The notes: a model not told the origin generated them from the letters alone. A DNA stretch of 64,000 nucleotides from Talinum fruticosum (GCA_021018815.1 JAITYX010000003.1:5938501-6002500); one strand, 5' to 3'; counted from the stretch's first letter, positions 45,641 through 57,527 are shown. A program made the numbers and translations.

Positions 45641-46194
45641 TATAAATTTCCTTCATACATAATTCCTCAAATGAGCCAAGATCGAAAAGAAGAACAAAAA
45701 TGTAAATAATGAAAGAATTCTAACATATATACTTAGGACTATATGATAAACAAAATGGTAAAAATGAAAAAGTAATCCTAGGAAACTACATGATGCAACC
45801 TACATGAATGCAAATCTATCCTTACCATCCTTAAAACAATATCTGAAAGTTGTAAGCTACTACCCATGCTTAGGTCTTTCATTGCCCTCATAGAAAAGGA
45901 CGAGAAAAGAGAGCAAAGGAAGAAAGCCTACGAAAACAAGGGGAAATTGTGATAAGGGTGGGGGGAGAGGGATTTTTAAAGAAAGCAGTAAAATGTTTGG
46001 TTTGCCTCCTAAGGAGTGCTTGTTTAAGGTCCCTAAACTTGACCCTTACCTCAAAAGGTAGACAATGGGAATTGGAAAAGAGGACAAACTCAAGAGTAGA
46101 GTAGTGACATGGCATCCACTAGCTCCTCATCATCATCACCACTCTGAGCAAACTGAATATTAGCTTTGGTAGGCATGTCTAGTAAAGTAGACGG
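45641..46194 (-). repeat. Athila-like 3' internal non-coding remnant
   Basis: Corresponds to 31060-31300 of the complete Athila element. 'ctacccatgcttaggtct' parallels the 'actccccacacttaattc' word there, and GGTTTGCCTCCTAAGGAG (45998-46015) parallels GGTTGCCTCCCAACCGG. It stops at the SIRE-type LTR at 46195. The gag remnant at 58106-59152 may be from the same element, with pol lost. Confidence 0.5.
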
Positions 46195-46919
46195 TGAAGA
46201 TTTGCTCTTAAAGAGATTAAGCCACCCTAGAGGGGGTGAATAGGGTGATGGAACATTTTCGGAAATTACAAACTATTTTTCACAGTAACGTACAAAGAAA
46301 ATAATTTTGAGTTTAGATTGGACTCAAAAAGTGCAATACACAAAGAAGTACGTGGAAACCTTCCTGGGCGAGAAAACAACGGACAGTGCTAATCCAAGTA
46401 CCAAGTAAAATTCACTAATTGAATCCTCAATTACAAGGACTCGACTCTTTACTGAATTGCTCCCTTAGACAATTCTCTTACAAGTTTTCCTAAACTCGTA
46501 AATTTCTTTATCCGATATAGTACTTCCTAACCGAGATAACCCTTAAAGTTAGGGATAACCGAGTTGAGTTAACCCTCAAAGCTCAGTCAAGGGACTTAGA
46601 AAGAAAGTAGAAAGAAATAGAAGTGATTACAAGACTTTCTTTACAACTCAAAAAGTAAGAAAATATAGATTAGGAGTTGTAAGCTGAAGATTGAGTAAGT
46701 AAGCACTAAGTGAGTGGTAAGCAATGTGTTCAAGCAATCTTTAAGTCTTGTGAATTGGCTTCTATTTACACACAACATGGCAGTAATGACCGTTGAGACT
46801 TTATCTCGAACCGGTGAGCTTTAATAGTCACTATATTGGCTGATCCGACTCACTCGTAAAAGGATCCGTTCGGATGTTAACGTTGTGTGGTAGTCCTTGG
46901 CTCAAGAAGTAATCCAACT
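46195..46919 (-). repeat. Diverged SIRE-type solo LTR, first segment
   Basis: Starts TGAAGATTTGCTC, with the hairpin at 46223-46247. Follows the order of the other LTRs ('gtggaaaccttcctggg', 'agttttcctaaactcg', 'cttgtgaattggcttctattt') but is clearly more diverged. Interrupted by element 3; continues at 57528. Confidence 0.75.
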
Positions 46920-48396
46920 TCAACACTCGGATTCCGAACTTACATCATTCCGAGTATTATCAATGACTCATGTGCAAACCTCATCCCTCCTAGGTTTTGA
47001 TTAAAAGTCATTCTGAGTGTTATAGAAATTATTGCATATGTTTTCATTCGATTCCGACCGAGTTAGAAATCACTTTCTTGGACATCAATTCACACCGATG
47101 CTTCGAGTCACTCGGACACCACTTATATATATCGCATGTTCAAACAATCTGTCTAACACGTTTAATCTAAGTTCGACTTCATATTCTAAGTTAAAGTGAA
47201 TTACAGCGTTAATTCAACTTTCTAAGTCAGCATGTTTGTTTGAAATGTATTTCTCTAGATCAAATGCTCATACTCCGATATTCTCTTTATAACTTGATCT
47301 TTTCTAAGACTCGACTCCGATGAAATTTGAGTATAATGAATATTAGACTAAGAAAATTCCACTCGTCTAGGCCTCGGATAATTATGCACTTAATTATCTT
47401 AATTAAATTCTTATCTCGTGCCTAATCTTTGACCAAAGTATTTTATACTTTGAGAACCAAAATTTGTTTACTTTTGTAGGTTATCTAAGCAAGGTTATCC
47501 TACTTTTGAAATACAAAAGTAACCGGCTTTAAGTCGTCAATCACTAGCAGACAAGGCTTTTCTACTTCGAACTAGGCCCGGACAATCGTGTCGTGGTTGT
47601 CCGTTTTCAAAACTGGAAATCTTCAACGCTAAGCTCAATGGTGGTTTCCACCCTACTTTTCGAGACACCACCAGTGGATTGGGACATCCTAAGGAGTCAA
47701 GAGCCATTGCACAACGTTCATAAGTCAACGGATCTTTTCGAGTGACTCAAAAACTGTTACAACGGTCACAAAGGACTTCTATTCGGAAGATAGTCACAAC
47801 GACTAATCTGCTTGGTCATCTATAAATAGAAGCCAACTCTCAAGACTTGAAGATTGTCGAACACATTGCTGAAATTATATCTCTCTCGTATAATACTCAC
47901 TCAATCTTCTACTTACAACTCCCGACTTGTAATTCATACTTTCCGAGTTGTAAAGTCTTGTAATAAGTCATATACTCTTTCTTACTTTCTATGTAAGATC
48001 CCTTGACTCAGCTGTAAGGATTAACTCAGCTTAGTTGTTCCTAGCTGTAAAGGTTACCTCGGTTAGGAAGTACTAGATCGGATAAGGGAACTTCTTAGTT
48101 TAGGAAAAGTCCGTAAGGAATTGTCTAAGGGAGCAATTCTGCTTGAGTTAGTCTACTTTATTTTGTGGATTCAAAATAGTGGATTTGACTTGGTGCTTGC
48201 ACTAGCACTAGCCGTGGTTTTCTACCCCAGGAGGGTTTCCACGTAAATTTGAGTTCATACCTTTCGAGTCCAATCTAGACTCAAGTCTGTCTTGTTTATC
48301 GCTTTCAAGCTTTAATCTTCCAAGTTTATTAAAATTTCCTCATCACCCTATTCACCCCCTCTAGGGTGACTAAGACTCTCCAAGAGCAAACCTTCA
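46920..48396 (+). repeat. Element 3, 5' LTR
   Basis: 1,477 bases, ending AACCTTCA directly before the PBS. TATA box CTATAAATAG at 47820-47829; hairpin at 48344-48368, 28 bases from the U5 end. Confidence 0.9.
47820..47829 (+). promoter_or_regulatory. Element 3, 5' LTR TATA box
   Basis: CTATAAATAG, followed by the 'gaagccaactctcaagactt' word shared with other copies. Confidence 0.6.
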
Positions 48397-48398
48397 AT

Positions 48399-48410
48399 TG
48401 GTATAAGAGC
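48399..48410 (+). other. Element 3 primer binding site (initiator tRNA-Met, decayed)
   Basis: TGGTATAAGAGC two bases after the LTR; one base differs from TGGTATCAGAGC. Confidence 0.85.
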
Positions 48411-48456
48411 TTAGCCTTTCAGATAGGATCTAACAATCCAAAGGTCTAAAGATCAA

Positions 48457-50130
48457 ATGGCTCGTAACAATGGAGAGTTCGATGAAGGAAGATCTTCCAG
48501 CAGACCACCAAAGTTCAAAGGATCAAATTTTGTGCACTCGGAAGAAGCTCCTGAAATGCTTTCTATTGGATCACGATGAAGATGTTTGAAACATCATACA
48601 AGAAGGCAATTACATTCTAACGAAGATGGAAGATACAAGACCCGTGCCTAAAGCAAAGTTGGAGTACACCACTCGAAGAGGCGAAAAGTTCGAAAAAACT
48701 TTAAAGCAATGAACATTCCGATGTGCACCATCAGCTCGGAAGAATACAATAGAGTGTCAGCTTGTGACACAGCCAAAGATGTGTGGCACACTCTTGTAAA
48801 CACATATAAAGGTACAAGCCAAGTAAGACAAGCGAGGATAAGTCAATATCTTCACAAATACAAGCTGTTCAAGATGGAACCAGAAGAAAACATCACTCGG
48901 ATGTTCATATGCTTCACCGAGATTACAAACAATCTTAAATCTCTAGGTAGAAAGATTTCCCATGAAGAGATGTGCAGAAAAATTCTAAGAAGTCTACCTA
49001 AGAGAAGATGGGGTACCAAGGTGACAGCCATCGTGGAAGCTAAGAACCTCTCACTTCGAAGCCAAATGAATTGATTGGGAAGCTACTCACCCATGAAATC
49101 CATCTGGAAGAAGAGGATGTTGAGGTCAGCACTAAAAAGAATATTGCGCTGAAGGCCTCGGAAAGCAAAGAAGAAAATCCGAGTTCCTCGGACTCGAAGA
49201 AGATCCCATGGCAGTTATCGCTCGAGGCTTCAAAAGAATGATGAAGCACAAGATATGGGAGAAAAGGCCAAGAGAAGAGTTCTACAAGAAGGACAAGAAG
49301 GATAGAAAAGGTAAACACTCCTCTCCTTCAAAGTTATCTTTAACTAAGAACTCAGTCTGTTTTGAATGTGGCAAGCAAAGATCACATAGTCAAAGACTCG
49401 TCCAAGGAGAAAGAGGGACAGAAAGAAGAAGAAGACTATATGGCCACATGGAGTGATGAAGATTCATTTAAAGAAGATGAAGACTCGGACGACTCAAAGT
49501 ATCTCGATGACACTATCGGACTCGAAGCCAATTCCGAGTCGACTCGACAACTCATACAATGAGGAGACGAATCCCGAGGAGGTAATTGAATACTTTCTTA
49601 AGTTTTCCAAAGTCGATTTAGCTAAATATATTTATACTTTGGAAGAAAAGTCCAATTCTAATTCTTCCCAATTCAAAGAACAACTTGAGTGTCTCACTTC
49701 GAGAGCATTGCTTTGAAAAATGAATTGGAAAAACTGAGACTTACTCTAAGAGAACTCAAGACTAGTACTCAAGCTAGTGACACTAAGTCCGAGTCACTCA
49801 AAAGAGAAAATGAGGATCTAAAACAAAAGCTCAATGAGTCTCAAGAACTTGTTTTGGAAATTACTCAAGGTCCAAAAACCTTGACATGCTCTTAGGCTCT
49901 CAATGTGTCTCCTTCAGGAAAGAAGGACTCGGTTTCAACAAAGAGGAGGAATCTGATTCCTACTCGGATCTTTTCAAAAAGGATTCCAGAACTATAAAGT
50001 TTAGGAAGGTTGAGCACGTCCCATTCATAAGAATGAAAGGAGGATTGAGCCCGGACCAGCTTACAGGAGAAAACCTTCTCCACCGGTTTATAAGAGAAAA
50101 GATTTTTTAAAAAAAGAGACACAAACTCGG
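48457..50130 (+). pseudogene. Element 3 gag (UBN2-type)
   Basis: Starts MARNNGEFDEGRSSSRPPKF at 48457, 46 bases after the PBS. Continues with NIPMCTISSEEYNRVSACDT, YLHKYKLFKMEPEENITRMF (48840-48905) and RSLPKRRWGTKVTAIVEAKN. A zinc knuckle begins CFECG at about 49360. Two changes break it: an extra A in GGCAAGCAAAG and an extra C in GACTCGTCC (49395-49403), the second at the same Cys codon as in element 1. An acidic Ser/Asp-rich part and a coiled-coil-like part (NELEKLRLTLRELKTSTQ) follow. Confidence 0.82.
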
Positions 50131-50289
50131 CTTTCTAAACGGAAGACTCAAAATTAGACCAAACCCAAAGTTATTCAAATCTGGGTTCCCAAGAGTCTTC
50201 TTCCTCAGAAAAGTACCATAGTAAAGGGAGTTACTGGGTTCATTAGAGGAAATGTGAAGGGTTAGTGTGTTTTTGACTTACGAGTAATT

Positions 50290-50600
50290 CGAAAAAGACG
50301 AAAGGTCCTTGGTACCTAGATAGTGGATGCTCACTCCACATGTCAAGAGATTCAAGACTCTTTTTGAGTTACAAGAATACAAGGGAGGCAAAGTCACTTT
50401 TGGAGATGACAAGTAAAGGCAAGATAGTTGGAATAGGCAACATTGAAAAGGGAGACAACCTGGTCAGCCCAGTCTACCTTGTTAAGGGATTAAAGTACAA
50501 TCTACTCAAGCATGTCGCAACTATGTGACAAAGGTCAAGAGGTAAGATTAACTCGGACCAATTGCTATATTTCTTATGCAACTACCAAGGAGACTAAGCT
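50290..50600 (+). pseudogene. Element 3 protease region
   Basis: WYLDSGCSLHMS with Asp-Ser-Gly at 50319-50327, then KGGKVTFGDD in a shifted frame and NLVSPVYLVKGLKYNLLK. Confidence 0.8.
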
Positions 50601-50679
50601 CTCGGGTAAGAGATCAGGTAATACCTACACTATTCCTCTTTCGATCTAAGTAAGAACTTATCTTATTTAAAAGCATCTC

Positions 50680-51640
50680 CGTATGATGATTCTTGGACAT
50701 GGCATCGCAAACTAGGTTATCTTCGCATGCACACCATTAAAAAGCTTGCATCTTATGGTTTAGTCGAGGCTTGCCTAATTGTGCATATAGGAAAGATAAA
50801 ATGTGTCAAGCATGCACAAAAGGGAAACAGTCGGATCATCTTTCAAATCTCTCAAAACTGTTTCCACATCCAAAGTGCTTGAAATGTTGCATATGGACTT
50901 ATGTGGAGTAATTCCTGTAAAGAGTCTCGGAGGTAAATCATATGTACTTGTAATTGTTGATGACTACTTGCGATTTACCTGGGTGTGTTTTCTTAAGCAC
51001 AAAAATGAAGCTTTCAAAGAGTTCAAGCAAGCTCAGCAGGAAAATTCAAGTTGAGTCTCGGACTAATATCGAAGAATTTGAACCGACCATGAAAGGGAGT
51101 TCAATTATTCGGAATTTGCAGAGTTCTCGCGATAAGAATGGTATCTCCCACAACTTCTCAGCACCAAGAACTCCTCAACAGAACGAGTAGTGGAGAGAAA
51201 GAACAGAACTCTTGAAGAAATAGGAAGAACAATGATGATTGAACATGATCTACCCTACTATTTCCGGACCGACGCAGCTTAACACAAAGAAATTACACTC
51301 TAAATAGATGCCTCATCGACCAATCTTGAAGAAAACTCCATTGAGCTCTACAAAGGGAAGAAACCCAACATTTCATACTTCAAACCCTTTGGATGTAAGT
51401 GTTATGTTCACAATAATGGTAAGGATCACTTGACCAAGTTTGATGCTCGTCGGATGAAGGTATTTTTCGTGGTTATTCATCTCATAGTGAAGCATATCGC
51501 ATTTTCAATAAAAGAAGTAACAAAGTGGAAGAAAGCATCCACATTGTTTTTGATAAGATTGATGAGGGAAAACCAAGTGAGTAAACATTCTCGGATCTAA
51601 AACTCGGACGATATGATAATTCTATCGAAGATGAGCTCGG
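50680..51640 (+). pseudogene. Element 3 integrase
   Basis: Starts with the GAG-pre-integrase word WHRKLGYLRMHTIKKLASYG (50700), then MLHMDLCGVIPVKSLGGKSY (first Asp), FKHKNEAF-type sequence, HNFSAPRTPQQNE near 51180 (beside the catalytic Glu) and CKCYVHNNGKDH at 51395-51430. At least four frame changes and several stops. Confidence 0.82.
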
Positions 51641-51798
51641 ATAGAGTCAAGGAAAAGCAACTCGAAGGAGATAGCTCGTAATACCATGACTCGGATCGAA
51701 CCAGCTCAAGAGCCAGCTCGAATGCTGAAAGTCAATCACATGAGCAAGCTCAAGCAGATCGGACCACCGAAGATCAACCAATACAACCTACAAATCTG

Positions 51799-52760
51799 GT
51801 GAACCAAAGAACAGGGAGAGCATTCAAATATGCTTTGAGTCACCCACTTGAAAACATCATGTCCGACGTCAACAGTGGGGTAAGAACTTGTTCTTCTTTG
51901 CAAAATCTATGTGCATTCACCGCATTCATATCATTAATTGAACCTAGAAATGAGCTAGAGGCCCTAAATGAACCTGAATGGGTAGAGGCCATGCAAGAGG
52001 AACTTAATTAATTTGAAACAAACCATGTCCTGGACCCTAACCAAATGACCTTCCGACCACCCAGTCATAAGAACCAAATGGGTTTTCAAGAACAAACTGG
52101 ATAAGGAAGGGTTAGTAGTAAGAAATAAGGTTAGACTTGTGGCTTAAGATTACAATCAAGAAGAAGGAATTAATTGTGGGGAAACCTTTGCACCGCTTGC
52201 TACGATTGAAGTAATTAGAATCCTATTGGCATTTGCATCAAGCATGAATATTAAACTATATCAAATGGATGTCAAATATGCTTTTCTGAATGGTGTCATT
52301 CAAGTTGAAGTCTATGTTGAGCAACCCCTGGATTTGAAAACTCGGAATTTCCAAATCATGTTTTCAGGTTGCAATAAGCTCTTTATGGTCTTAAAAACTC
52401 CCAAAGCTTGGTATTGAAGATTGAACAGTTTCTTGGTTTAAAATGATTTCAACAGAGGTTAGATTGACAAAACTCTTTTCATAAAAACCAAGGGGAAAGA
52501 CTTTCTTATTGCTCGGATCTATGTTGATGATATAAATTTTGGAGCTACTAATGAAAATCTATGTCAAGTTTTTTCTAAGTTAATGAGACAGGAATTCCAA
52601 GTGAACATGATGGGAGAACTCAATTTCCTTCTTGGTCTACAAATCAAACAAGACAAAGATGGCATCTATGTCCATCAATCAAAGTATACTAAGGAGTTGC
52701 TGAAGAAGTACAAGCTTCAAGACGCAAAACCTGCAAAGCAACACCAATGAGTAGCAAGAT
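51799..52760 (+). pseudogene. Element 3 reverse transcriptase
   Basis: Begins at EPEWVEAMQEELN (51979) after the linker that starts NQRTGRAFKYALSHP. Continues with [20 protein letters not shown], then IYVDDINFGA with the catalytic box at 52520-52531, FSKLMRQEFQVNMMGELNFL and LGLQIKQDKDGIYVHQSKYT. Several in-frame stops. Confidence 0.85.
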
Positions 52761-53464
52761 AAAACCTGGACTCGGACGAGAAAGGTAATAAAGCAAGTAG
52801 ATCAAAACTCTATCGAGGTATGATTGGATCTCTGCTATATCTCACATCTAGTATGCCACACATAATGTTTAGTGTATGTTTATGTGCAAGATTTCGAGCT
52901 AATCCAAAATAATCACATCTCACTACGGTGAAGAGAATTTTCGGATATCTTGCAAAGACTCGGAATCTAGGTCTATGGTTCTCAAGAGATTCGAACCGAC
53001 CCTCACCGAATACTCGGATGCCGACTATGATGGATACAAGGTTGATAGAAAGAGCACCTCAGGAGCATGCCGCTTCGAGTCAATCCCTTATATCTTGGCA
53101 CTCAAAGAAGCGTAACTCGCTTGCTCTATCAACTGCCGAAGTTGAGTACATTATAGGTGGAGAATGTTGTGCTCAAATTCTATGGATCAAGCAACACTCG
53201 AAAGACCTTGGACTTTTATTCAAATAAATTCCAATTAAGTATGACAATCTAAGTGCAATTAGCATCACTAAAAATCCAGTTCAGCGAGTCAAAGACAAAG
53301 CATATTGAGGTCAGTATCATTTTTTAAGAGACCATTCTGAGAAAGGTGATATTGAACTTGAATTCATTCCTACAAAACTTCAACTAGCTGATATCTTTAC
53401 TAAGCCACTTAGTGAGGATCAATTTTGCTTTATTAGGAATCAACTTGGCATGATAAATGTATGA
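52761..53464 (+). pseudogene. Element 3 RNase H, end of pol
   Basis: MKRIFGYLAKTRNLGLWFSR, then SALSTAEVEYIIGGECCAQI-type sequence (LALSTAEVEYIIGGECCAQI at 53120-53180) with the RNase H acidic residues, KTKHIEV-like word near 53300, and the end LGMINV with TGA at 53462. Two or three frame changes. Confidence 0.85.
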
Positions 53465-54082
53465 ATGTGTGCTTTTCTTTATGAAAAATATCTTGCATGA
53501 TTATGTGTTATATGTTTTCTTTCTATGTCTTAATAACAATTAGTTTAGTTGATCTAGTGATACCGAGCTAGAAGTTATTATCTGTTTGTTGTTTCGATTC
53601 ACTCGTAAACTTTACTAAGTCGGACTCAGCTTTTTTTGAAAAAATGGACATCAAACTTCTGAAATAATCTCTAGATTAGTGGAGAATTTCAGAAATTTCT
53701 TTTAAAATCTCTCTTTTTTCTCTCTCTCGCGCGTATCGATCGGAGAACTAGCCGTTGGAAGACAGACACTAGAATTCTAACCATTGAGGAGCGGAACAGT
53801 ACACACCGATCCGAGGCGACCATTGGAGAGTTGGGTCGAACGAATACTAAAGGACATTTCTTTCTCTATTAATAGCATCTATTTTCCTTCGGCTCGCTAC
53901 TTTACTCTCTGCTCACATACATTCTCGCTTACTTACTCTCGTATTCTCACTCTCAAGCAAACACAAGTACACTCAAGCACTTAAGCTCTCGGTACTCTCT
54001 CTTTCTCTCTTTCCCTCTTCTTCGAGCTAACTCCTCGTCCTCTCAAAGTTCACTCTCTTTTCTTCTCAAAAATTCCCTAACC
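53465..54082. other. Element 3 spacer between pol and 3' ORF
   Basis: About 620 bases, pyrimidine-rich towards its end, no credible frame. Same position as the spacers in elements 1, 2 and 4, and longer. Confidence 0.5.
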
Positions 54083-55563
54083 ATGCCAAAAGAGATTCCG
54101 CCCTAGATTTTCTTGGTTTAGTAATCAAGAAACCTCGAACCAAAAGTCAAGAGGGTCCTTCTAACCCTTCTAAAATCCTTGTCACCCAACACCCGACATT
54201 GGACGACAAATTCTTCCCAACCATAAAATTCTCATGGTTGAACCACATCAAAATTACAAGGGTATATAATTTCCTCTGTTTCAACTAATTCATCTACCCG
54301 TAACTCATTGCCGAGTTTTACTCCAACCTTTCTAGCTCGAGGGGATTCTCACCTCCATAGTTTGTGACAAAGTTGTACGTATTAATGTCTCTCTCCTCCA
54401 CTCGCTTATTCAAAGTTTTATCCCTCTTCCTCAACAAGCAACCCTATCCCATTTAACGAGGTTGATGATGAGAACCTTTTCTCTCAAGCATTCCAAAGAA
54501 AGAGAATCCAAATTCAAAGATTCTCAAGGCTTTATTTGACATACTCGAGGGCTACGATGTAGACCTCTTCCCAAGCAATCATCAAGCGGATAGTCTCGTG
54601 CCTCGCTCGTACTAAGAAATCAACTCCTCTTCCTTTCTGAGCTCTCCTCACCTTTATTTTTAAACAATTCAAGGTCCCACTCCCTCGGATCCCAATGAGT
54701 TTTCCGAGGCTACCATTGTAGTTGGCAGTAAAAGAGCTTCTCGGATATGAATACCAGGAAACCCAACCAGGTGTCCGGGTCCACAGCTCGAACCGACGCA
54801 GCCTTCTCCTTCTCCTCCGCCTCGGACTCAAACTCCTCTCTCACTCCCTCCTCCACCTGGTAGTCCTTCCACCTCAGGTGCCCCTTCCTCTATCGCCGTA
54901 GCTTTGTCTACCACAATGATAGACAAGCTCTCCTCGGTGTCCACAGAAATCAAGGGCACCCTCCGTTCCTTGAAGACTGTTCTTCGCCTATGACAATCAA
55001 CCAAAAACCGCCCAATCTCAAATTCGAGAGGAGCAAGATGTGCTTCTCGAGATGAAGGCCTTGGTTAAGGAGCAAGTGGGAGCTGATCATGCTCCTCGGA
55101 GAAAGGCGCTCTAAGCAGTTCAGGACCGGGACAACGCAGATACATCCGAAGAGTCCTCGAGCCCTACCAAATCTTCATCTAGAGAGGCGTAAGAAGAAGA
55201 AGAAGAGACTACGGCTGAAGCAGCCTTCTTCGAGGAGAAGGAAGAAGGAAAGAAGGAAGAAGAAGAGAAGGAGGAAACAAGGAAGAAGCTACCTCAACCG
55301 GAACTAATTAGCTCATACAACAGCTCCGAGTGAGACGGAAGACCCCGCCGATGCTAGTCGGTCGCCAGCTAGCCAAGCCCGAGGAAGCACCACCCTCCGT
55401 GGAATTTCAAGAGGATGAACCTCTTGATGATCTTGTTCTAGGTCCGCCACTCCGAGCTGAGCCCATCCCGAGATCCCGGTGCTGCTCCCGCCCGCATCTT
55501 CAACGTCTTCACATTCATATCAGCGAAGCGCACGACACATTGATCTCGCTTCAACTTAGATAG
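54083..55563 (+). pseudogene. Element 3 extra 3' ORF (SIRE env-like region)
   Basis: Starts MPKEIPP with a stop soon after, then words homologous to the other copies: KFFPTIKFSWLNHIKITRVY (about 54210-54260), FLTYSRATM-like and IPMSFPRLPL-like fragments in shifting frames. It ends in a charged Glu/Lys-rich part (55150-55310) and the final LRAEPI-containing segment. Too decayed to read as one frame; homology by order and shared words. Confidence 0.55.
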
Positions 55564-56045
55564 CACCCACTCCACCGTCTTAATTTTTTTCTTTGTTTTT
55601 TTTTTCCAGTACACACAAATTGTATCTTCTTGGTACTTTCTTCCCTGTTTTGATTATTTTTGTTAAAAGGTGAGGGGGAGAATAATTAGAAAATTTGTTG
55701 ACTTGTTTAGGGGAGTTTTCTCACCCTTTCTCTTGTATATATTTTCGTGTTTATGTATATAAGAATGAAGTTTCGATTTCATGCTTATTGATTTCTCAGT
55801 ATTACCTTTTTCCGAGTTTTAAATTTCTCATTTTATATTTTGCTCGATATGATTACTAGCAATTTTCTTCGTCAAATGAGCTATCAGCAGAAATATTCTA
55901 AGTCCGAATCACTTCATTCATTATTCTATTACTCTGCGATATTTTATTTTAAGCTCGATAAATTCTTTGTCAAACAAGTAGGAATGAAAACTCTTGATTA
56001 TTTCACTAACAAAGTTTCTATCTCGAGTATGGAATGCCTTTCATC
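55564..56045. other. Element 3 stretch between 3' ORF and PPT
   Basis: T-rich, about 480 bases; 'ggggagttttctcaccctttctcttgtatat' parallels the same region in elements 1, 2 and 4 read on the other strand. No credible gene. Confidence 0.5.
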
Positions 56046-56057
56046 AAAAAGGGGAGA
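56046..56057 (+). other. Element 3 polypurine tract
   Basis: AAAAAGGGGAGA beside the 3' LTR, preceded by the conserved GGAATGCCTTTCATC word (56031-56045). Confidence 0.9.
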
Positions 56058-56058
56058 T

Positions 56059-57527
56059 GGAAGACTCGGACTCGAATTTATATCATTCCGAGTATTATCA
56101 AGGACTTAGGTACAAACCTCATCCCTTCTAGGTTTTTATTAGAAGTCATTCTGAGTGTTATAGAAATTATTGCATATGTTTTCATTCGATTCCGACTGAC
56201 TCGTAAATCACTTTCTTGGACATAAATTCGCACCGATGCTTCGAGTCACTAAGACACCACTTAGATATATCGCAAGTTCAAACAATCTCTCCAACACTTT
56301 TAATCTATGTTTTGACTTCATATTCTAAGTTAAAGTGAATTACATTGTTAATTCAACTTTCTAAGTCAGCATGTGTTGTCCGAAATGTATTTGTCTAGAT
56401 CACGTACTCGTACTCGGATATTCTCTTTACAACTTGATCTTTTCTAAGACTCGACTCGGATGGAATTTGAGTATAATGAATATTAGACTTAGAAAATTCC
56501 ACCGGGCCTCGGATAATTATGCACTTAATTATCTTAATTAAATTATTATCTCGTGCCTAATCTTGGACCAAAGTATTTTATACTTTGAGAACCAAAATTT
56601 GTTTACTTTTGTACGTTATCTAAATGAGGTTATCCTACTTTTGAAATACAAAAGTAACCGGCTTCAAGTCGTCAATCACCAGCCAGACAAAGCTTTTCGA
56701 CTTCGAAGTAAGCCTAGAAACCGTGTCGGGGTTGTCTGTTTCCAAAACTGGAAATCTTCAATGCTAAGCTCAATGGTGGTCCACCCTACTTTTCGGACAC
56801 CACCAGTGGATTGGGACATGCTAAGGAGTCAAGAGCCGTTGCACAACGTTCATAACTCAACGGATCTTTTCGAGCGACTCGAAAAACCATTACAATGGTC
56901 ACAAAGGAGTTCCATTCGGAAGATAGTCACAACGGCTAATCTGCTTGGTCATCTATAAATAGAAGCCAACTCTCAAGACTTGAAGATTGTTGAACACATT
57001 ACTGAAATTATATCTTTCCGTATAATACTCACTCAATCTTTTACTTATAACTCCCGACTTGTAATTCATACTTTCTAAGTTGTAAAGTCTTGTAATAAGT
57101 TATACACTTTTTCTTAATTTCTAACTAAGGTCCCTTGACTCGAGCTGTAAAGGTTAACTCAGCTTAGTTGTCCCTAGCAATGAAGGTTACCTAAGTTAGG
57201 AAGTACTAGATTAGATAAGGGAACTTCGAGTCTAGGAAAACTCCGTAAGGAATTGCCTAAGGGAGCAATTCGGTTGAGTCAATCTACTGTATTTTGTGGA
57301 TTTAAAATAGTGGATTTGACTTGGTGCTTGGAGTAGCACCGGCTGTGGTTTTCTACCCCAGGAACGTTTCCACATAAATCTGAGTTCATACTTTTTGAGT
57401 CCAATCTAGACTAAGATAGTCTTGTTTACTCGCTTTCAACCTTTAATCTTCCAAATTTATTAAAATTTCCTCATCACCCTATTCACCCCCTCTAGGGTGA
57501 CTAAGACTCTCCAAGAGCAAACCTTCA
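56059..57527 (+). repeat. Element 3, 3' LTR
   Basis: 1,469 bases, GGAAGACTCGG to AACCTTCA. TATA box at 56953-56962, hairpin at 57475-57499. Confidence 0.9.

Larger units (their letters stand above)
46920..57527 (+). mobile_element. SIRE-type copia element 3, plus strand, degenerate
   Basis: Plus-strand element of about 10.6 kb. LTRs are 46920-48396 and 56059-57527; near-duplication CAACT/CAACC. PBS, gag, PR, IN, RT, RH, 3' ORF and PPT are recognisable in order, but the frame has many stops and indels and both LTR starts are altered (TCAACACTCGG and GGAAGACTCGG for TGAAGACTCGG). LTRs differ more than those of element 2, so it is older. It lies head-on to a related LTR. Confidence 0.93.

Noticed and set aside
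43317..46115. Small frames that could be host genes
   Set aside because: None has a recognisable domain; surrounding sequence is LTR-like, and no intron or gene structure is visible.
55089..55307. Lys/Arg-rich 72-codon frame resembling a basic nuclear peptide
   Set aside because: It is the AAG-rich tail of the element 3 3' ORF in a shifted frame.
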